DNA of 64,000 nucleotides, taken from contig CAWIED010000002.1 in the NCBI GenBank assembly GCA_963835085.1, positions 186,001 through 250,000 of the forward strand, written 5' to 3'. Position 1 is the first letter of the stretch; every line of letters starts with the position of its first letter. Shown here in pieces: positions 17,625 through 26,319 of this stretch. The DNA is from JBDIAG01 sp963835085 (GTDB lineage: Bacteria; Actinomycetota; Actinomycetes; Actinomycetales; CAWJMD01). The notes beneath the pieces are model-generated. The model did no database searches, was not told where the DNA came from, and saw only the letters and a list, made by a program, of their open reading frames with translations. Made by a program: the position numbers and the translations under genes.

Positions 17625-17675
17625 AAACTTGTGGAGTTTTAATGGCACATAGCGATACTAAGACTCCACAAGTTT
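17625..17675. repeat. Perfect 13-bp inverted repeat in the modC-mop gap
   Basis: AAACTTGTGGAGT (17625-17637) and its exact complement ACTCCACAAGTTT (17663-17675) are separated by 25 bp. The arms are more AT-rich than the neighbourhood. The rest of the 363-bp gap (17461-17823) shows no gene. It could be a regulatory hairpin, a protein-binding site or the remains of a small inserted element. Confidence 0.75.
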
Positions 17676-17823
17676 GCGGGCGGTGACGGCAAATCAGCGT
17701 AGTGGGCATCTTCGGCCCGGGCGGCCCGATCCTCACGCAGGTGCGGCGACGGTTGGGCAAGGTCGACGGAGGGGGTTAGCGTCGCCTCATCAACGCCACA
17801 ATTCTGAGGAAAGAGAACCAGCC

Positions 17824-18036
17824 ATGAGGCTTTCCACCCGCAATCAGCTGCCCGGAACCGTCACCTCCGTCACGCTCGGCGATGCCATGGCCGTGGTCAG
17901 AGTGAAGCTCGACGGCATTGAACAGTCCATCACCTCGTCCATCACACGTGATGCCGCGCTCGATCTCGACCTGCGCGAGGGCAGCGCGGTCACTGTGCTG
18001 ATCAAGTCGACGGAGGTTGCCCTGGCCGTGGAGTGA
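17824..18036 (+). CDS. mop: Stand-alone molybdopterin/molybdate-binding Mop protein
   Basis: 70 residues, a single Mop/TOBE domain: MRLSTRNQLPGTVTSVTLG, then VRVKLDGIEQSITSSITRDA and VTVLIKSTEVALAVE. Molbindins of this size form hexamers that store molybdate or tungstate in the cytosol. AGGAAAGAG lies about 10 bp upstream of the ATG. It follows the mod operon but has its own 363-bp upstream region, so it may be transcribed separately. Confidence 0.93.
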   Translation: MRLSTRNQLPGTVTSVTLGDAMAVVRVKLDGIEQSITSSITRDAALDLDLREGSAVTVLIKSTEVALAVE

Positions 18037-18188
18037 GTTGGTCGACAACGGCTTCGGGCTCGCTTGTTCCTGGCGAGCCCTGAGCAGGGTCGGCCAGCCA
18101 TTGTGCAGAGCGAGGTAGCGGACCTCGTCCACCAGGCCGGCGCCGCGATGTATGAGGCCAAGCACCGGCGCTCCAACTGCCGGCTCCA

Positions 18189-18995
18189 TCAGCCGATAAG
18201 CCCGCGCAGCAACGCAGCGGTACCGTCCACGTGTTCCTCCATCGCCACCCGCGCCACCTCGGGGTGACCGGCAAGGATCGCCCCCACGATGTCCCGGTGC
18301 TGATCGTTGGAGTGCTCGATGTTCTTGGGCAGCACCGGGATTCGGCGCAGCAACTGATCGAGCGCGGCCTGCACCCGGGTGACCGACTCGATCAGCATGG
18401 GTGAGCCGGTGAGAGTGACGATGGCCAGATGCAGCCGGGAATCCGCGATCCGGCGGGCACCGTCGGCGGCGGCGGAGTCCTCCGCTTGGAGCGAGTTGGC
18501 GAGAAACGCACGTTGCATCGGGCTGAGCTGTCGGGTGGCGGCTAGAGCCGCAGCCCCCGGCTCGACTACTCGGCGAAAGTCGAGGGCGTCGGCGAACTCC
18601 TGCCCGAGCTGACGTAGTTCTCCCGTCTGCGCGGGGGCTGAGAGTCGTTCGCCGGCGTAGGTGACGACCGTGCCGCCGCCGCGGCCGCGCCGGGTTTCGA
18701 CCAGCCTCAGCTCCCGCAACGTTGCGATCGCTTCGCGCAGGGTGTTACGGCTGATTCCGAGCCACTCGGCAAGCTCCCGTTCGGGAGGTAGTTGATCGCC
18801 CTCCACGAACACCCCCAGCCGGATCGCCGAGGCGAGTTGCTCGACCGTCGATTCGAACGCGTTGACGGTGATCGGGCGCAGCACTGCCAATGGCAGCACC
18901 GCCAGCGGCGGTACGGGCACCGACGATGCCGGTGGCGCCAGCGGCCCCCGTCGTATCCCCACGCGGTGGGACGACGTGGTCGCGTGCACTGGCAT
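18189..18995 (-). CDS. GntR/FadR-family transcriptional regulator
   Basis: 268 residues. A winged helix-turn-helix of the GntR type is at about residues 48-115 (QLPPERELAEWLGISRNTLREAI), followed by an all-helical FCD ligand-binding domain with the usual metal-binding His positions (RLHLAIVTLTG, HRDIVGAIL, MEEHVDG). The start codon overlaps the stop of the amino-acid permease gene upstream (TGATG), so both are one operon and the regulator probably controls the permease and responds to its substrate or a derivative. The N-terminal 40 residues are Pro/Val-rich and unusual for the family. Confidence 0.9.
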   Translation of the reverse strand: MPVHATTSSHRVGIRRGPLAPPASSVPVPPLAVLPLAVLRPITVNAFESTVEQLASAIRLGVFVEGDQLPPERELAEWLGISRNTLREAIATLRELRLVETRRGRGGGTVVTYAGERLSAPAQTGELRQLGQEFADALDFRRVVEPGAAALAATRQLSPMQRAFLANSLQAEDSAAADGARRIADSRLHLAIVTLTGSPMLIESVTRVQAALDQLLRRIPVLPKNIEHSNDQHRDIVGAILAGHPEVARVAMEEHVDGTAALLRGLIG

Positions 18996-20539
18996 CAGGG
19001 GCTCTCCGGTGCCCGGTCGTCGAAGATCAACTCCGCCGGACGGGTGTCGTGCCCACCCGGAACGTCCCGCATGAAGTGCTTCTTGCCGCCGCCGAACCAG
19101 CTGGCCACGGCGAAGACGATGACGATCGCCACCGCGATCGGTGCGTAATTAAAGGTATCGACGGTTACCGGGGAGACGGGCGGCAGCATGAACAGGATGA
19201 CGATGAAGACCACCCAGAGGACGGCGATCCAGCCGATCGGGGCGCTGAGCTTGCCCAGGTTCCATCTGCCCTGCTTGAACTCAGGATTCATGCGGCGCAG
19301 GAACACCGGCGTCACATAGGCGATGTAGAGGCCGATCACTGCGATGGAGGTGACCGCGAGGTAGGCGGTGGTACTCACGAGGGCCGGGCTGGCCAGGATG
19401 ATCGACAGTCCGGTGACCAGCCAGATCGAGTTCGTCGGTGTGTGGGTGCGAGGGTTCACCTGCGACCACAGCCGCGAGCCGGGCAGTGCGTTGTCACGCG
19501 AGAACGCGAACGACATCCGCGAGCTGGAGGTGACGCAGGCCATGCCGCAGAAGAACTGGGCGACGGCGGCGATGAGCAGCATGAAGGTGCCCAGCGTGTG
19601 CCCGGTGGAGTCGATGAAGATCTGCGCAGGCGGCAGGCCGATCGTGGTGTCGCGAGCCGCTGCCCAGTCCTTGATCGCGAAGGTCACCGCGAGCAGCAGC
19701 ACCCAGCCGGCGATCAGCGAGACGAGCACCGAGTTGACGATGCCCTTGGGCGCCGCCACAGCCGCATTGCGGGTCTCCTCGGCCACGTGCGCGGAGGCGT
19801 CGTAGCCGGTGAACGTGTATTGGGCCATCAGCAAGCCCATGAGGAAGACGTAGAAGCCCGACGACCAGCCCGTGTTGTTCTCGAAGTCGGTGAACACCCA
19901 GCCGACGCTCTGGTGGTGGTCAGGCACGAACACGAGCAGGAGAACGATGATCGCCACCCCTACCAGATGCCACCAGGCCGAGACGGTGGACAGCATCTGC
20001 ACCAGGTCGACGTTGAACGCGTTCAGCAGCCCATGAGCGATCAGGATGACGAGGAAGGCGATGAAGGTCTTGAGGCTCGTGACCTCGATACCGGTCACGA
20101 GGTTGAGCAAAGCCATCCAGGTGACGGCTGCGCCGTAGTCAACGGCGGTGGTGACGGCCACTTCTCCCATGAAGTTGAACCAGCCGACCACCCATGCCCA
20201 CTCGCGTTTGTTGCGGCGGGCCAGTCGGCCGGCCCAGAAGTAGAGGCCACCGGCCGTCGGATACACCGAGCAGATCTCGGCCATTGCGAGGGCCACGCAG
20301 ACGACGAAGATTCCCACCAGCGGCCAGCCGATCGAGATCGCCACTGGGCCGCCGGCGTTCATGGCAATGAGATAGCTCGTGATACAGCCCGCGAGAATCG
20401 AGATGATCGAGAACGAGACGGCAAAGTTGGCGAAGCCGCCGAAGCGGCGGTGCAGCTCCTGCTTGTAACCGAGTTCTTCTAGCTGGGCTGCGTCTGCCGC
20501 ACTGTCGTACTCGACCGCACCTTTGCGCTGAAAGGCCAT
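18995..20539 (-). CDS. APC-superfamily amino acid permease (GABA permease-like)
   Basis: About 514 residues from the ATG at 20539 (MAFQRKGAVEYD), preferred for GAGGTGA upstream; an ATG at 20632 would add 31 residues. Twelve hydrophobic helices are visible, starting with the FGGFANFAVSFSIISILAG consensus of APC transporters. The GGPVAISIGWPLVG and EICSVYPTAGGLYFWAG segments match the amino acid/choline transporter branch of eukaryotic-type GABA/UGA4 permeases. It imports an amino acid or a gamma-amino acid; the exact substrate cannot be told. It is translationally coupled to a GntR regulator. Confidence 0.92.
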   Translation of the reverse strand: MAFQRKGAVEYDSAADAAQLEELGYKQELHRRFGGFANFAVSFSIISILAGCITSYLIAMNAGGPVAISIGWPLVGIFVVCVALAMAEICSVYPTAGGLYFWAGRLARRNKREWAWVVGWFNFMGEVAVTTAVDYGAAVTWMALLNLVTGIEVTSLKTFIAFLVILIAHGLLNAFNVDLVQMLSTVSAWWHLVGVAIIVLLLVFVPDHHQSVGWVFTDFENNTGWSSGFYVFLMGLLMAQYTFTGYDASAHVAEETRNAAVAAPKGIVNSVLVSLIAGWVLLLAVTFAIKDWAAARDTTIGLPPAQIFIDSTGHTLGTFMLLIAAVAQFFCGMACVTSSSRMSFAFSRDNALPGSRLWSQVNPRTHTPTNSIWLVTGLSIILASPALVSTTAYLAVTSIAVIGLYIAYVTPVFLRRMNPEFKQGRWNLGKLSAPIGWIAVLWVVFIVILFMLPPVSPVTVDTFNYAPIAVAIVIVFAVASWFGGGKKHFMRDVPGGHDTRPAELIFDDRAPESP

Positions 20540-20728
20540 CGGGTTCACCTCGCTCTGGTCCGCTGTGGAGTGGTCCGCTGCAGAGCGGTCGGCTACGACG
20601 CCGTTTCGTTCTGCGCGCGACTGACGTGACATCCCACCGCGCTGTTGTCGGCTGAGTCAATGGTGCGGTCAAGAACCTTTCTGATTCGTGACCTAGGACT
20701 GAGGCACTCGGTGTGTGAGGCTCTTCCC

Positions 20729-21046
20729 ATGACCGAGACCGTGACCAGACAGAGCGATCCCGACCGCTACGAGATCGAGGTCGACGAGGGCATTGCAGGC
20801 TTCGCTCAGTTCGTGGATCACGGCGTCGACCGGATCTTCTTCCATACCGAGGTCGGCAAGCAGTTTGGCGGCCGCGGCCTGGCGTCCATCCTCGTCCGAC
20901 AGGGGCTGGATGCCACGCGGGCCGATGGTCGGCGCATCGTCGCCGTCTGCCCCTACGTCAAGAACTTCGTGGCGAAGAATCACGATTGGGACGACCTGCT
21001 CGACGCGGTCACCGATGAGTCGCTTGCTGCCATCCCGCGAGGCTGA
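20729..21046 (+). CDS. Small GNAT-like N-acetyltransferase (YjdJ type)
   Basis: 105 residues from the ATG at 20729, with GAGG upstream. The GLASILVRQGLDATRADGRRIVAVCPYVKNFV segment matches the short GNAT_2/YjdJ acetyltransferase family, where the R/Q-x-x-G-x-G/A acetyl-CoA loop is followed by CPYVxxF. FFHTEVGKQFGGRGLA is the usual preceding strand-loop. These proteins are about 90-110 residues long, which fits. The acceptor is unknown. It converges on the MarP-like gene with a 21-bp gap. Confidence 0.88.
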   Translation: MTETVTRQSDPDRYEIEVDEGIAGFAQFVDHGVDRIFFHTEVGKQFGGRGLASILVRQGLDATRADGRRIVAVCPYVKNFVAKNHDWDDLLDAVTDESLAAIPRG

Positions 21047-21067
21047 CCCGGCCTGGCGCCGTCGCCC

Positions 21068-22264
21068 TCACGACACTTGACAGGTGCCAGTGGAGACGGG
21101 CGAGCGCAGGGTGGCGGCAAGGTTCAGATCGGTTCGCACCTCGGCCAGGGTGAGGGCGTATCCAGTGTTGGCGTCGTCGATCGACTTGGCAAAGGTGACT
21201 CCCACCACGTGACCCCGTGGGTCGAGTAAGGGGCCTCCTGAGTTGCCGGGTTCCACCTGTGCATACAGGGAGTAGATCTCCCGGCTGCTGCCAGGGCGTC
21301 CGTAGATGTCCGACCCCACCGCCGTCAGTTGACCGCGGACCCGGGCAGAGACCTCGTGGTAGGGCCCGTTGAGCGGGAAGCCGGTCACCACCGCTGAATC
21401 GCCCCGGGAGAGCGGTTGGCCCAGCGCCAGAGGTGCTGTGGGCAGATCCGGGGCGTCGACGATCGCCAGGTCGACTTCGGGGTCGAACAGCACGACCCGT
21501 CCCACATAGCTGCGCCCGATGCCGCCGGGCTGCAGGTGGACCTCGGTCAAGCCGGCGACCACGTGGGCATTGGTGACCACCTGTCCTGGCCGCACCACCC
21601 AGCCGCTGCCCTCCTGGCCGCGCTGACAGGCCAGGGCGTCACCGGAGACTTTGACGATCGAAGCGCGGGCTGCTTGCAGGCCCGGAGTGTCTGCGACTGT
21701 GGGATCGGGCACCGGCACCGGGATGATCGGTTCGGCCGACAGGCCGCCGAACACCTGGGGGAAGCCGCTGCGATCTATCAGGGCTCGCACTCCGGCGAGC
21801 ACCTGCGTGGTCTGGGACGGCAGCACTGCGTCAATGGTCGCGAGCACCCGGGACGACGAGATCGCTGTAGCCAGCGACGACGGAGCAGCCGGGCGCACCA
21901 GCCCAGCGGCCAACCACAGCACCACAGCCGCGGCCGCAACGCTCGCCACGACGCCGAGCAGTGAGTCGACCACCCGCAGGCCGCCGGGAGTACGCGATCG
22001 GAGGTGCTGGCCCAGCACCGAGCCGAGCGTCTGACCTGCCAACGCGAGCAGAAAGACGACGATCACGCTGATCAGAGCCGTGCGCCAGCCAGACGTGGTG
22101 AGCTGAGGCAGCCTGGCCAGGACGACGGGCAGCAGCCACAGAGCCAGCCAGCCGCCGCCGAGGAACCCGACCGCCCCGAGGGCGGACGTCAGCAGTCCCT
22201 GACGAAACCCGATCGCTGCGTACGCGAGCAGCACCAGAGCGAGCACCACGTCGAGAGCGTTCAT
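21068..22264 (-). CDS. marP: MarP-like membrane serine protease (CvpA + trypsin domains)
   Basis: 398 residues. Four hydrophobic helices in the first 150 residues form a CvpA-type domain, followed by a trypsin-like protease domain facing outside. The catalytic triad is visible: His in VVTNAHVVAG (about 231), Asp in DPEVDLAIVD (about 264) and Ser in EPGNSGGPL (about 341). The layout matches MarP (Rv3671c) of mycobacteria, which protects against acid and oxidative stress by processing periplasmic targets. Two Cys residues (ALACQRGQ, and near the C-terminus TGTCQVS) may form the disulphide known in MarP. Confidence 0.93.
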   Translation of the reverse strand: MNALDVVLALVLLAYAAIGFRQGLLTSALGAVGFLGGGWLALWLLPVVLARLPQLTTSGWRTALISVIVVFLLALAGQTLGSVLGQHLRSRTPGGLRVVDSLLGVVASVAAAAVVLWLAAGLVRPAAPSSLATAISSSRVLATIDAVLPSQTTQVLAGVRALIDRSGFPQVFGGLSAEPIIPVPVPDPTVADTPGLQAARASIVKVSGDALACQRGQEGSGWVVRPGQVVTNAHVVAGLTEVHLQPGGIGRSYVGRVVLFDPEVDLAIVDAPDLPTAPLALGQPLSRGDSAVVTGFPLNGPYHEVSARVRGQLTAVGSDIYGRPGSSREIYSLYAQVEPGNSGGPLLDPRGHVVGVTFAKSIDDANTGYALTLAEVRTDLNLAATLRSPVSTGTCQVS

Positions 22265-22559
22265 CGAGCACTCGCCTCCCTGCTCTGCAGCGGCGTGGCC
22301 GGTGAACGGCCCGGATCAGACCCAACGTGGCCAGTGTGCAGAACGTTCCCCCAGATGAGTTCCAGGGCGACCATCCCCCAGGCTGCGGGTGCCTTGATTG
22401 TGGTGGTTTGGGTGCGCGATCAGCTTTGCCGTTCGGCCACACCAGTGGTTCTTTCAGGTTTCGCCATAGCCGCTCTCAGCTTGGTCTTAGCTTTATGAAG
22501 TAGTCGGGGTGATCGCAGCTGCCACCCTATTGTCGCTCTCAGCTATCAAGGGGTTGTTC

Positions 22560-23294
22560 ATGTCGTCTACTCGTCGTGCCGGCGTTCTCGTCGGTTCGGT
22601 GGTGCTTTCCGTTGCGCTGGCCGGCTGTGGCGCATCGTCAGGCGGTTCTTCTGCCGGCACCTCGTCGCGCACTGCCATGGCTACCAAGAGTGTCGCGACA
22701 CCACATGGTGAAGAGCTCTTCAAGCAGGCGAAGGCATCGACGACTGCGGCGACGAGCGCGCGCGTCGCCGGGACGATGGTCTTGGATGGCAAGCCGACGT
22801 CGATCGACCTCAGTGGCAGCCGGGACGGAAAGAATCAGCGGCTCACTATGAACGTGGCAGGTGAAGGTAGCGAAACCATCCTCGTTGTCGACGGAAAGCA
22901 GTACTTGAAGGCTGATCGGTCCTATTGGGAAGCTCAGGACGCTGGCGACGTAGCCGACCAGGTCGGCGATAAGTACGTTTCCAGCACTGAGCCCGTAGAC
23001 GGAGACATGTCGTGGGGCGCGGTGGTCGATGAGATGTTTGCCGAGGGTCTCACCAAGCTCCAAGCGCTCAACATCAAGGTGGACAATGCGAACCTCGACG
23101 GTGTGCCGGCCTACCGATTGACCGATCGGGTGGCTGGTGACGGCACTGAGCTATGGGTCAGTGCAGACGGCAAAGCCAACCTGCTGAAGATCTCCGGCAA
23201 GGACGATGACGGCCCGGTGGCACTGAAATTCTCAGACTGGAACGCGGTGGCTCCGATCACAGCGCCTGCGGCCGATCAGGTGGTCGCGCTCTAG
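22560..23294 (+). CDS. LppX/LprG-like lipoprotein
   Basis: 244 residues from the ATG at 22560, with AAGGGG just upstream. A lipoprotein signal ends in LSVALAGCGAS (Cys about 21). The mature part has the alternating beta-strand pattern VAGTMVLDGKPTSIDLSG, ILVVDGKQYLKADRSYWE and LPVYRLTDRVAGDGTELWV-type segments of the LppX_LprAFG family. These bind and carry triacylated lipids or lipoglycans between membrane and envelope in actinobacteria. No operon partner is adjacent, as the 700 bp downstream contain only repeats. Confidence 0.8.
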   Translation: MSSTRRAGVLVGSVVLSVALAGCGASSGGSSAGTSSRTAMATKSVATPHGEELFKQAKASTTAATSARVAGTMVLDGKPTSIDLSGSRDGKNQRLTMNVAGEGSETILVVDGKQYLKADRSYWEAQDAGDVADQVGDKYVSSTEPVDGDMSWGAVVDEMFAEGLTKLQALNIKVDNANLDGVPAYRLTDRVAGDGTELWVSADGKANLLKISGKDDDGPVALKFSDWNAVAPITAPAADQVVAL

Positions 23295-23377
23295 CTGATC
23301 TGTTCCACGGGTCGGGTGTCTGCGTGGCGTGATGATCCTGGGGTGCCAGCTCACCGGGGTCCTTTGGCACATGTCGG

Positions 23378-23419
23378 CGACCGCACGAACCAACCGATCG
23401 ACCGCACGAACCAACCGAT
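23378..23419 (+). repeat. Tandem 21-bp repeat, two copies plus a partial third
   Basis: The unit begins CGACCGCACGAACCAACC and is repeated exactly once, with a partial third copy after it. A copy that differs at one base lies at 49200-49220 in the opposite orientation. In the reading frame starting here it encodes DRTNQPI, but no convincing gene surrounds it. Confidence 0.8.
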
Positions 23420-23591
23420 CCACCGCACACCTATCACCCCCGGCCACGGACTGATCTTGGAAGAGATCATCCGAAGACTGCTGAATCAGGGATGCCCTTT
23501 AGTGGCCTCCAGGTTGGCGCGAGTGGTTGTGGCGGGGTGTCTTCCACGCGCTTGGCACGACATAGAACGATCTCGACCTGGCGTGGAGCAT

Positions 23592-23870
23592 TGATGGTGC
23601 CAGCCGCGGAAATAGGCCGCGATTGGCACCCTCGAGCGGGGCCAACGCGGGGGCGGCCTGCTTGGCAGGTGCCAACCGCGTGAAATACGCCGCCTTTGGC
23701 ATGGTCGAGCGGGCTGACACGGCAACTGCGGGCTTGGCTGGTGCCGACCGCGGTGGACCTGTCCGCGTTTGGCACCGTCGAGCCAAGCCGAATGCCGGAC
23801 GGCCTGCTTGTCTGATGCCAGCTGCGTGAAATGGCGCGCAGTTGGCACCTGGCAGCGTTGCTGCGATCAG
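23592..23870 (+). repeat. Family 4 hairpin repeats, four tandem units
   Basis: Units of about 70-76 bp start at about 23594, 23670, 23741 and 23815. Each has a left arm GGTGCCAACCGCG (or variant) and a right arm CGCGTTTGGCACC (or variant), so each can form a hairpin, followed by a spacer with GTCGAGC and GCCTGCTTG. The whole gap from 23295 to 24006 appears non-coding. Further units lie at 33830-34115 and 49016-49060. Confidence 0.75.
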
Positions 23871-24006
23871 GCACGCTCGGTCGGTGGTGCCCAACACGCG
23901 GTAATGATTCGCGCAATAGGCGCCGTGCGGCGGCCGGGTGCACTCAGGACTCCACAACATATAGTCACAGCGGCTGAGCTCAGGGACCGGAGGCGAGACA
24001 GGCAAC

Positions 24007-24924
24007 TCATTCGTGCTCGGCAATGATCTCCTGAGCCAGCCGAGCCGCGGCGGCGTTGAGAGCGTGGCGGCGGGATGTCGCCAGACTGATGCGTCGGGGC
24101 TTGATCCGTCCACGCATCGGGAGCGCCAACAGGTTGGGATCGAGCAGGCTGTTGCCGAGCAGGGAGCCGACGCAGGCGTCGCCGAGGCCGGCCGCGACGA
24201 ACCTGGTGAGGGCGACGTTGTCGTTGGTGCGGAAGATGATCTTCGGGGTGACCGCCATCGCGGCGAATGAGGCTTCGAGCCGGTGCAAGTCCGGCGCCTC
24301 CCAGGCGATGAGCCGACGACCGTCCAGGTCGCGGGGGTCGAGGTAGCTGCGCGCGGCGAAATGTCCGTCGCGCGGAGTGATGACGACCCAGGGATCGTCT
24401 ACTAGCGGAGTGAGCGTGACGTCGTCGTCCTGCTCGCCGTCGTAGTCGAAGGCGAGGTCCAGCTCTCCGCCGAGCAGCCAGGAGCGCAGGTCGTCGTTGG
24501 TCCCTTCCACCAGTCGTAGCTCCACCTCGGGGTGGGCGGCGTGAAAGCGTCCCAACGGCTCGGCCAGGAGAAAGGCGGCAGCCGTCTGGAATGCCCCGAT
24601 CCGCACCAGGCCGGCTTCACCGCGCACTCGCGCCTCGAAGTCGGCAGCGAGCGCATCGAAGGCAGCCAGCAGCCGCCGCGCGTGACCGCACGCGACCTCG
24701 CCGGCCTCTGTGGCCGACACCTGACGCCGCCCCACGCCGCGCTCCAGCAGTCGGGTGGCCAGCGCCGTCTCCAGGGCGCCAATCTGGTGGCTGACCGCTG
24801 ACTGGGCATAGCCGAGGGCGATCGCCGCATCCCGGAAGGTGCCCTCCTCCACCACTGCCAGCAGAGCTCGCAGCTGCCGTGGATCCACCCCGGAGAGCCG
24901 ATCCCGGAGATTGATCTGATTCAT
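24007..24924 (-). CDS. LysR-family transcriptional regulator
   Basis: 305 residues. The N-terminal winged helix-turn-helix (LRALLAVVEEGTFRDAAIALGYAQSAVSHQI, about residues 17-50) and the C-terminal periplasmic-binding-like effector domain (from about 90) are standard for LysR proteins. It is divergent from the EamA exporter gene with a 43-bp gap, so it very likely controls that exporter and its own gene. The gap has TGAACTGCATTTCA, which fits a LysR T-N11-A type site. Confidence 0.93.
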   Translation of the reverse strand: MNQINLRDRLSGVDPRQLRALLAVVEEGTFRDAAIALGYAQSAVSHQIGALETALATRLLERGVGRRQVSATEAGEVACGHARRLLAAFDALAADFEARVRGEAGLVRIGAFQTAAAFLLAEPLGRFHAAHPEVELRLVEGTNDDLRSWLLGGELDLAFDYDGEQDDDVTLTPLVDDPWVVITPRDGHFAARSYLDPRDLDGRRLIAWEAPDLHRLEASFAAMAVTPKIIFRTNDNVALTRFVAAGLGDACVGSLLGNSLLDPNLLALPMRGRIKPRRISLATSRRHALNAAAARLAQEIIAEHE

Positions 24925-24934
24925 CGATCACCTT

Positions 24935-24965
24935 CAGCAATGAACTGCATTTCAGGAATCATAAA
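24935..24965. promoter_or_regulatory. Probable LysR operator between the divergent genes
   Basis: The short gap holds TGAACTGCATTTCA, a dyad with TGAA and TTCA ends, in an AT-richer stretch that continues with GGAATCATAAACG. Position between a LysR gene and its divergent target is the usual place for the binding site. No direct evidence of binding. Confidence 0.45.
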
Positions 24966-24967
24966 CG

Positions 24968-26098
24968 TTGGCCGAACATTCACGGGTGCGGATTCCAGCT
25001 GCGGCCCTCGGGGCCCTTCTCGTCGTTCTAGCCTCGGCCATCTTCGGCACCGTCGGCATCGTCGTGCAGGCCGCTGTCGCAACGGGTCTCGCGCTCCCGC
25101 TACTGTTGGCCACCCGCTATCTGGCCACCGCCGGCACGGTGCACACCATCGCTCTGGCTCGTCGCGAGCACAAGGTCCGGCGGTTCGGCCGGCCGCACCT
25201 GGCGGCCTTCGCCCTCGGACTCGCCTCCATTGGTCAGAGTGGCTGTTACTTCGCGGCGATGACCCGAATCGACGTCGCTCTGGTGCTGGCGCTGCACTTC
25301 ACCTTCCCGGCCGTCGTGCTCATCGTCGAAGCGGTGATCGCTCGTCGGACGCCCACTGTGCGGCAGTCCGCCTCCTGCGTCCTCGCCCTCATGGGAGTCG
25401 CCCTGGTGGTGCTGGCCGGCGGCGCCAAGGGTGCCGATCCGATCGGACTGCTGTTGGCCTGCGGATCGGGGGTGACCTACGCCGGGATCGTCATCGCCTG
25501 GACCCGGGTGCTCAAGAGTCTGCCCTCCGCAGCAGCCACCGCCTTCCAGACCACTGGTCTCGGCCTGGCTTGGCTGGTGGCCTGCGCGGTGTTGGGGGTG
25601 CGTTTCGAACTGCCCGGAGTCCACGCCATGCAGTGGGTCGCGGCCATCGTGGTGTTCTGCTCGGTGCTGCCGATGCTGTTGCTGTCGGCAGGCACCGCCC
25701 GGGTGGGATCGGTGGCCTCCAGCACGTTGGCCACCGCGGAGCCGGTGGTGGGTGCGGCGATGGCTGCCGTGCTGCTCCACCAGTCGCCCGCGCTGCTGGC
25801 GATCGTCGGAGCGTTGCTGATCGTGTGCGGCTCGTTCGTGGTCGTGGCCCCAGTTCCGGAACGAGGACTGGAGTGTGTGCGGGTCGGCGCGCACCGGGCG
25901 GTTCGGCCCATCGTGCGAGTGGGGCGGGCGGCCCGTCGGGGGACGGGGCTTGCTCGGCGGGCCAGCCAGGCGCGTCCTGCGGGGTTGGTGCGCCCCACCC
26001 GTCGGCTTGCCCGGCCTTCGGGCCGCTCGGCAGCGCACCCGAACTCCTTGCGCCGGCTGTCGTCGCGCCGTGACGGCGCGAGGCGTGCCGGGGCTTGA
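24968..26098 (+). CDS. EamA/DMT-family transporter
   Basis: 376 residues. Ten hydrophobic helices form two EamA repeats (about residues 14-140 and 155-290), with the typical AAALGALLVVLASAIFGTVGIVVQ start and ASSTLATAEPVVGAAMA near the end of the second repeat. Such proteins export small metabolites or amino acids. The last 85 residues are Arg/Ala/Pro-rich and hydrophilic, an unusual tail. Start is the TTG at 24968 or the GTG at 24986 (VRIPAAAL). The divergent LysR gene is its likely regulator. Confidence 0.87.
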   Translation: MAEHSRVRIPAAALGALLVVLASAIFGTVGIVVQAAVATGLALPLLLATRYLATAGTVHTIALARREHKVRRFGRPHLAAFALGLASIGQSGCYFAAMTRIDVALVLALHFTFPAVVLIVEAVIARRTPTVRQSASCVLALMGVALVVLAGGAKGADPIGLLLACGSGVTYAGIVIAWTRVLKSLPSAAATAFQTTGLGLAWLVACAVLGVRFELPGVHAMQWVAAIVVFCSVLPMLLLSAGTARVGSVASSTLATAEPVVGAAMAAVLLHQSPALLAIVGALLIVCGSFVVVAPVPERGLECVRVGAHRAVRPIVRVGRAARRGTGLARRASQARPAGLVRPTRRLARPSGRSAAHPNSLRRLSSRRDGARRAGA

Positions 26099-26159
26099 GC
26101 CGAACGTCACGAGATTTCCCGGCGCCCGCAGCCGCGAGGGCTCGCCCAGCACGCTGGGC

Positions 26160-26275
26160 AGGTGTACGCTCGGCACTCAGCGTCAGGAGACTGGAAGCCG
26201 GTGTAATTCCGGCACGGTCGCGCCACTGTGAGGGCATTTCTGCCTTAGTCAGACACGGTTTCCTGATCGCTCTCC
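26160..26275 (+). promoter_or_regulatory. Cobalamin (B12) riboswitch
   Basis: The conserved core is visible: GGAAGCCGGTGTAATTCCGG, then GCACGGTCGCGCCACTGTGA, which contains the B12-box-like CGCCACTGT. It lies upstream of cbtB and cbtA, cobalt transporter subunits that are typically under B12 control. High B12 would be expected to reduce expression of the three genes downstream. Boundaries are approximate. Confidence 0.93.
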
Positions 26276-26319
26276 GAATACGAACGGGGCGCTGTTACCC
26301 CACGATCAAGGAGGCTCTC

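Noticed and set aside
18890..20482. Long plus-strand open frame (530 codons) opposite the permease
   Set aside because: His/Asp/Gly-rich shadow of the permease gene, with no recognisable domain.
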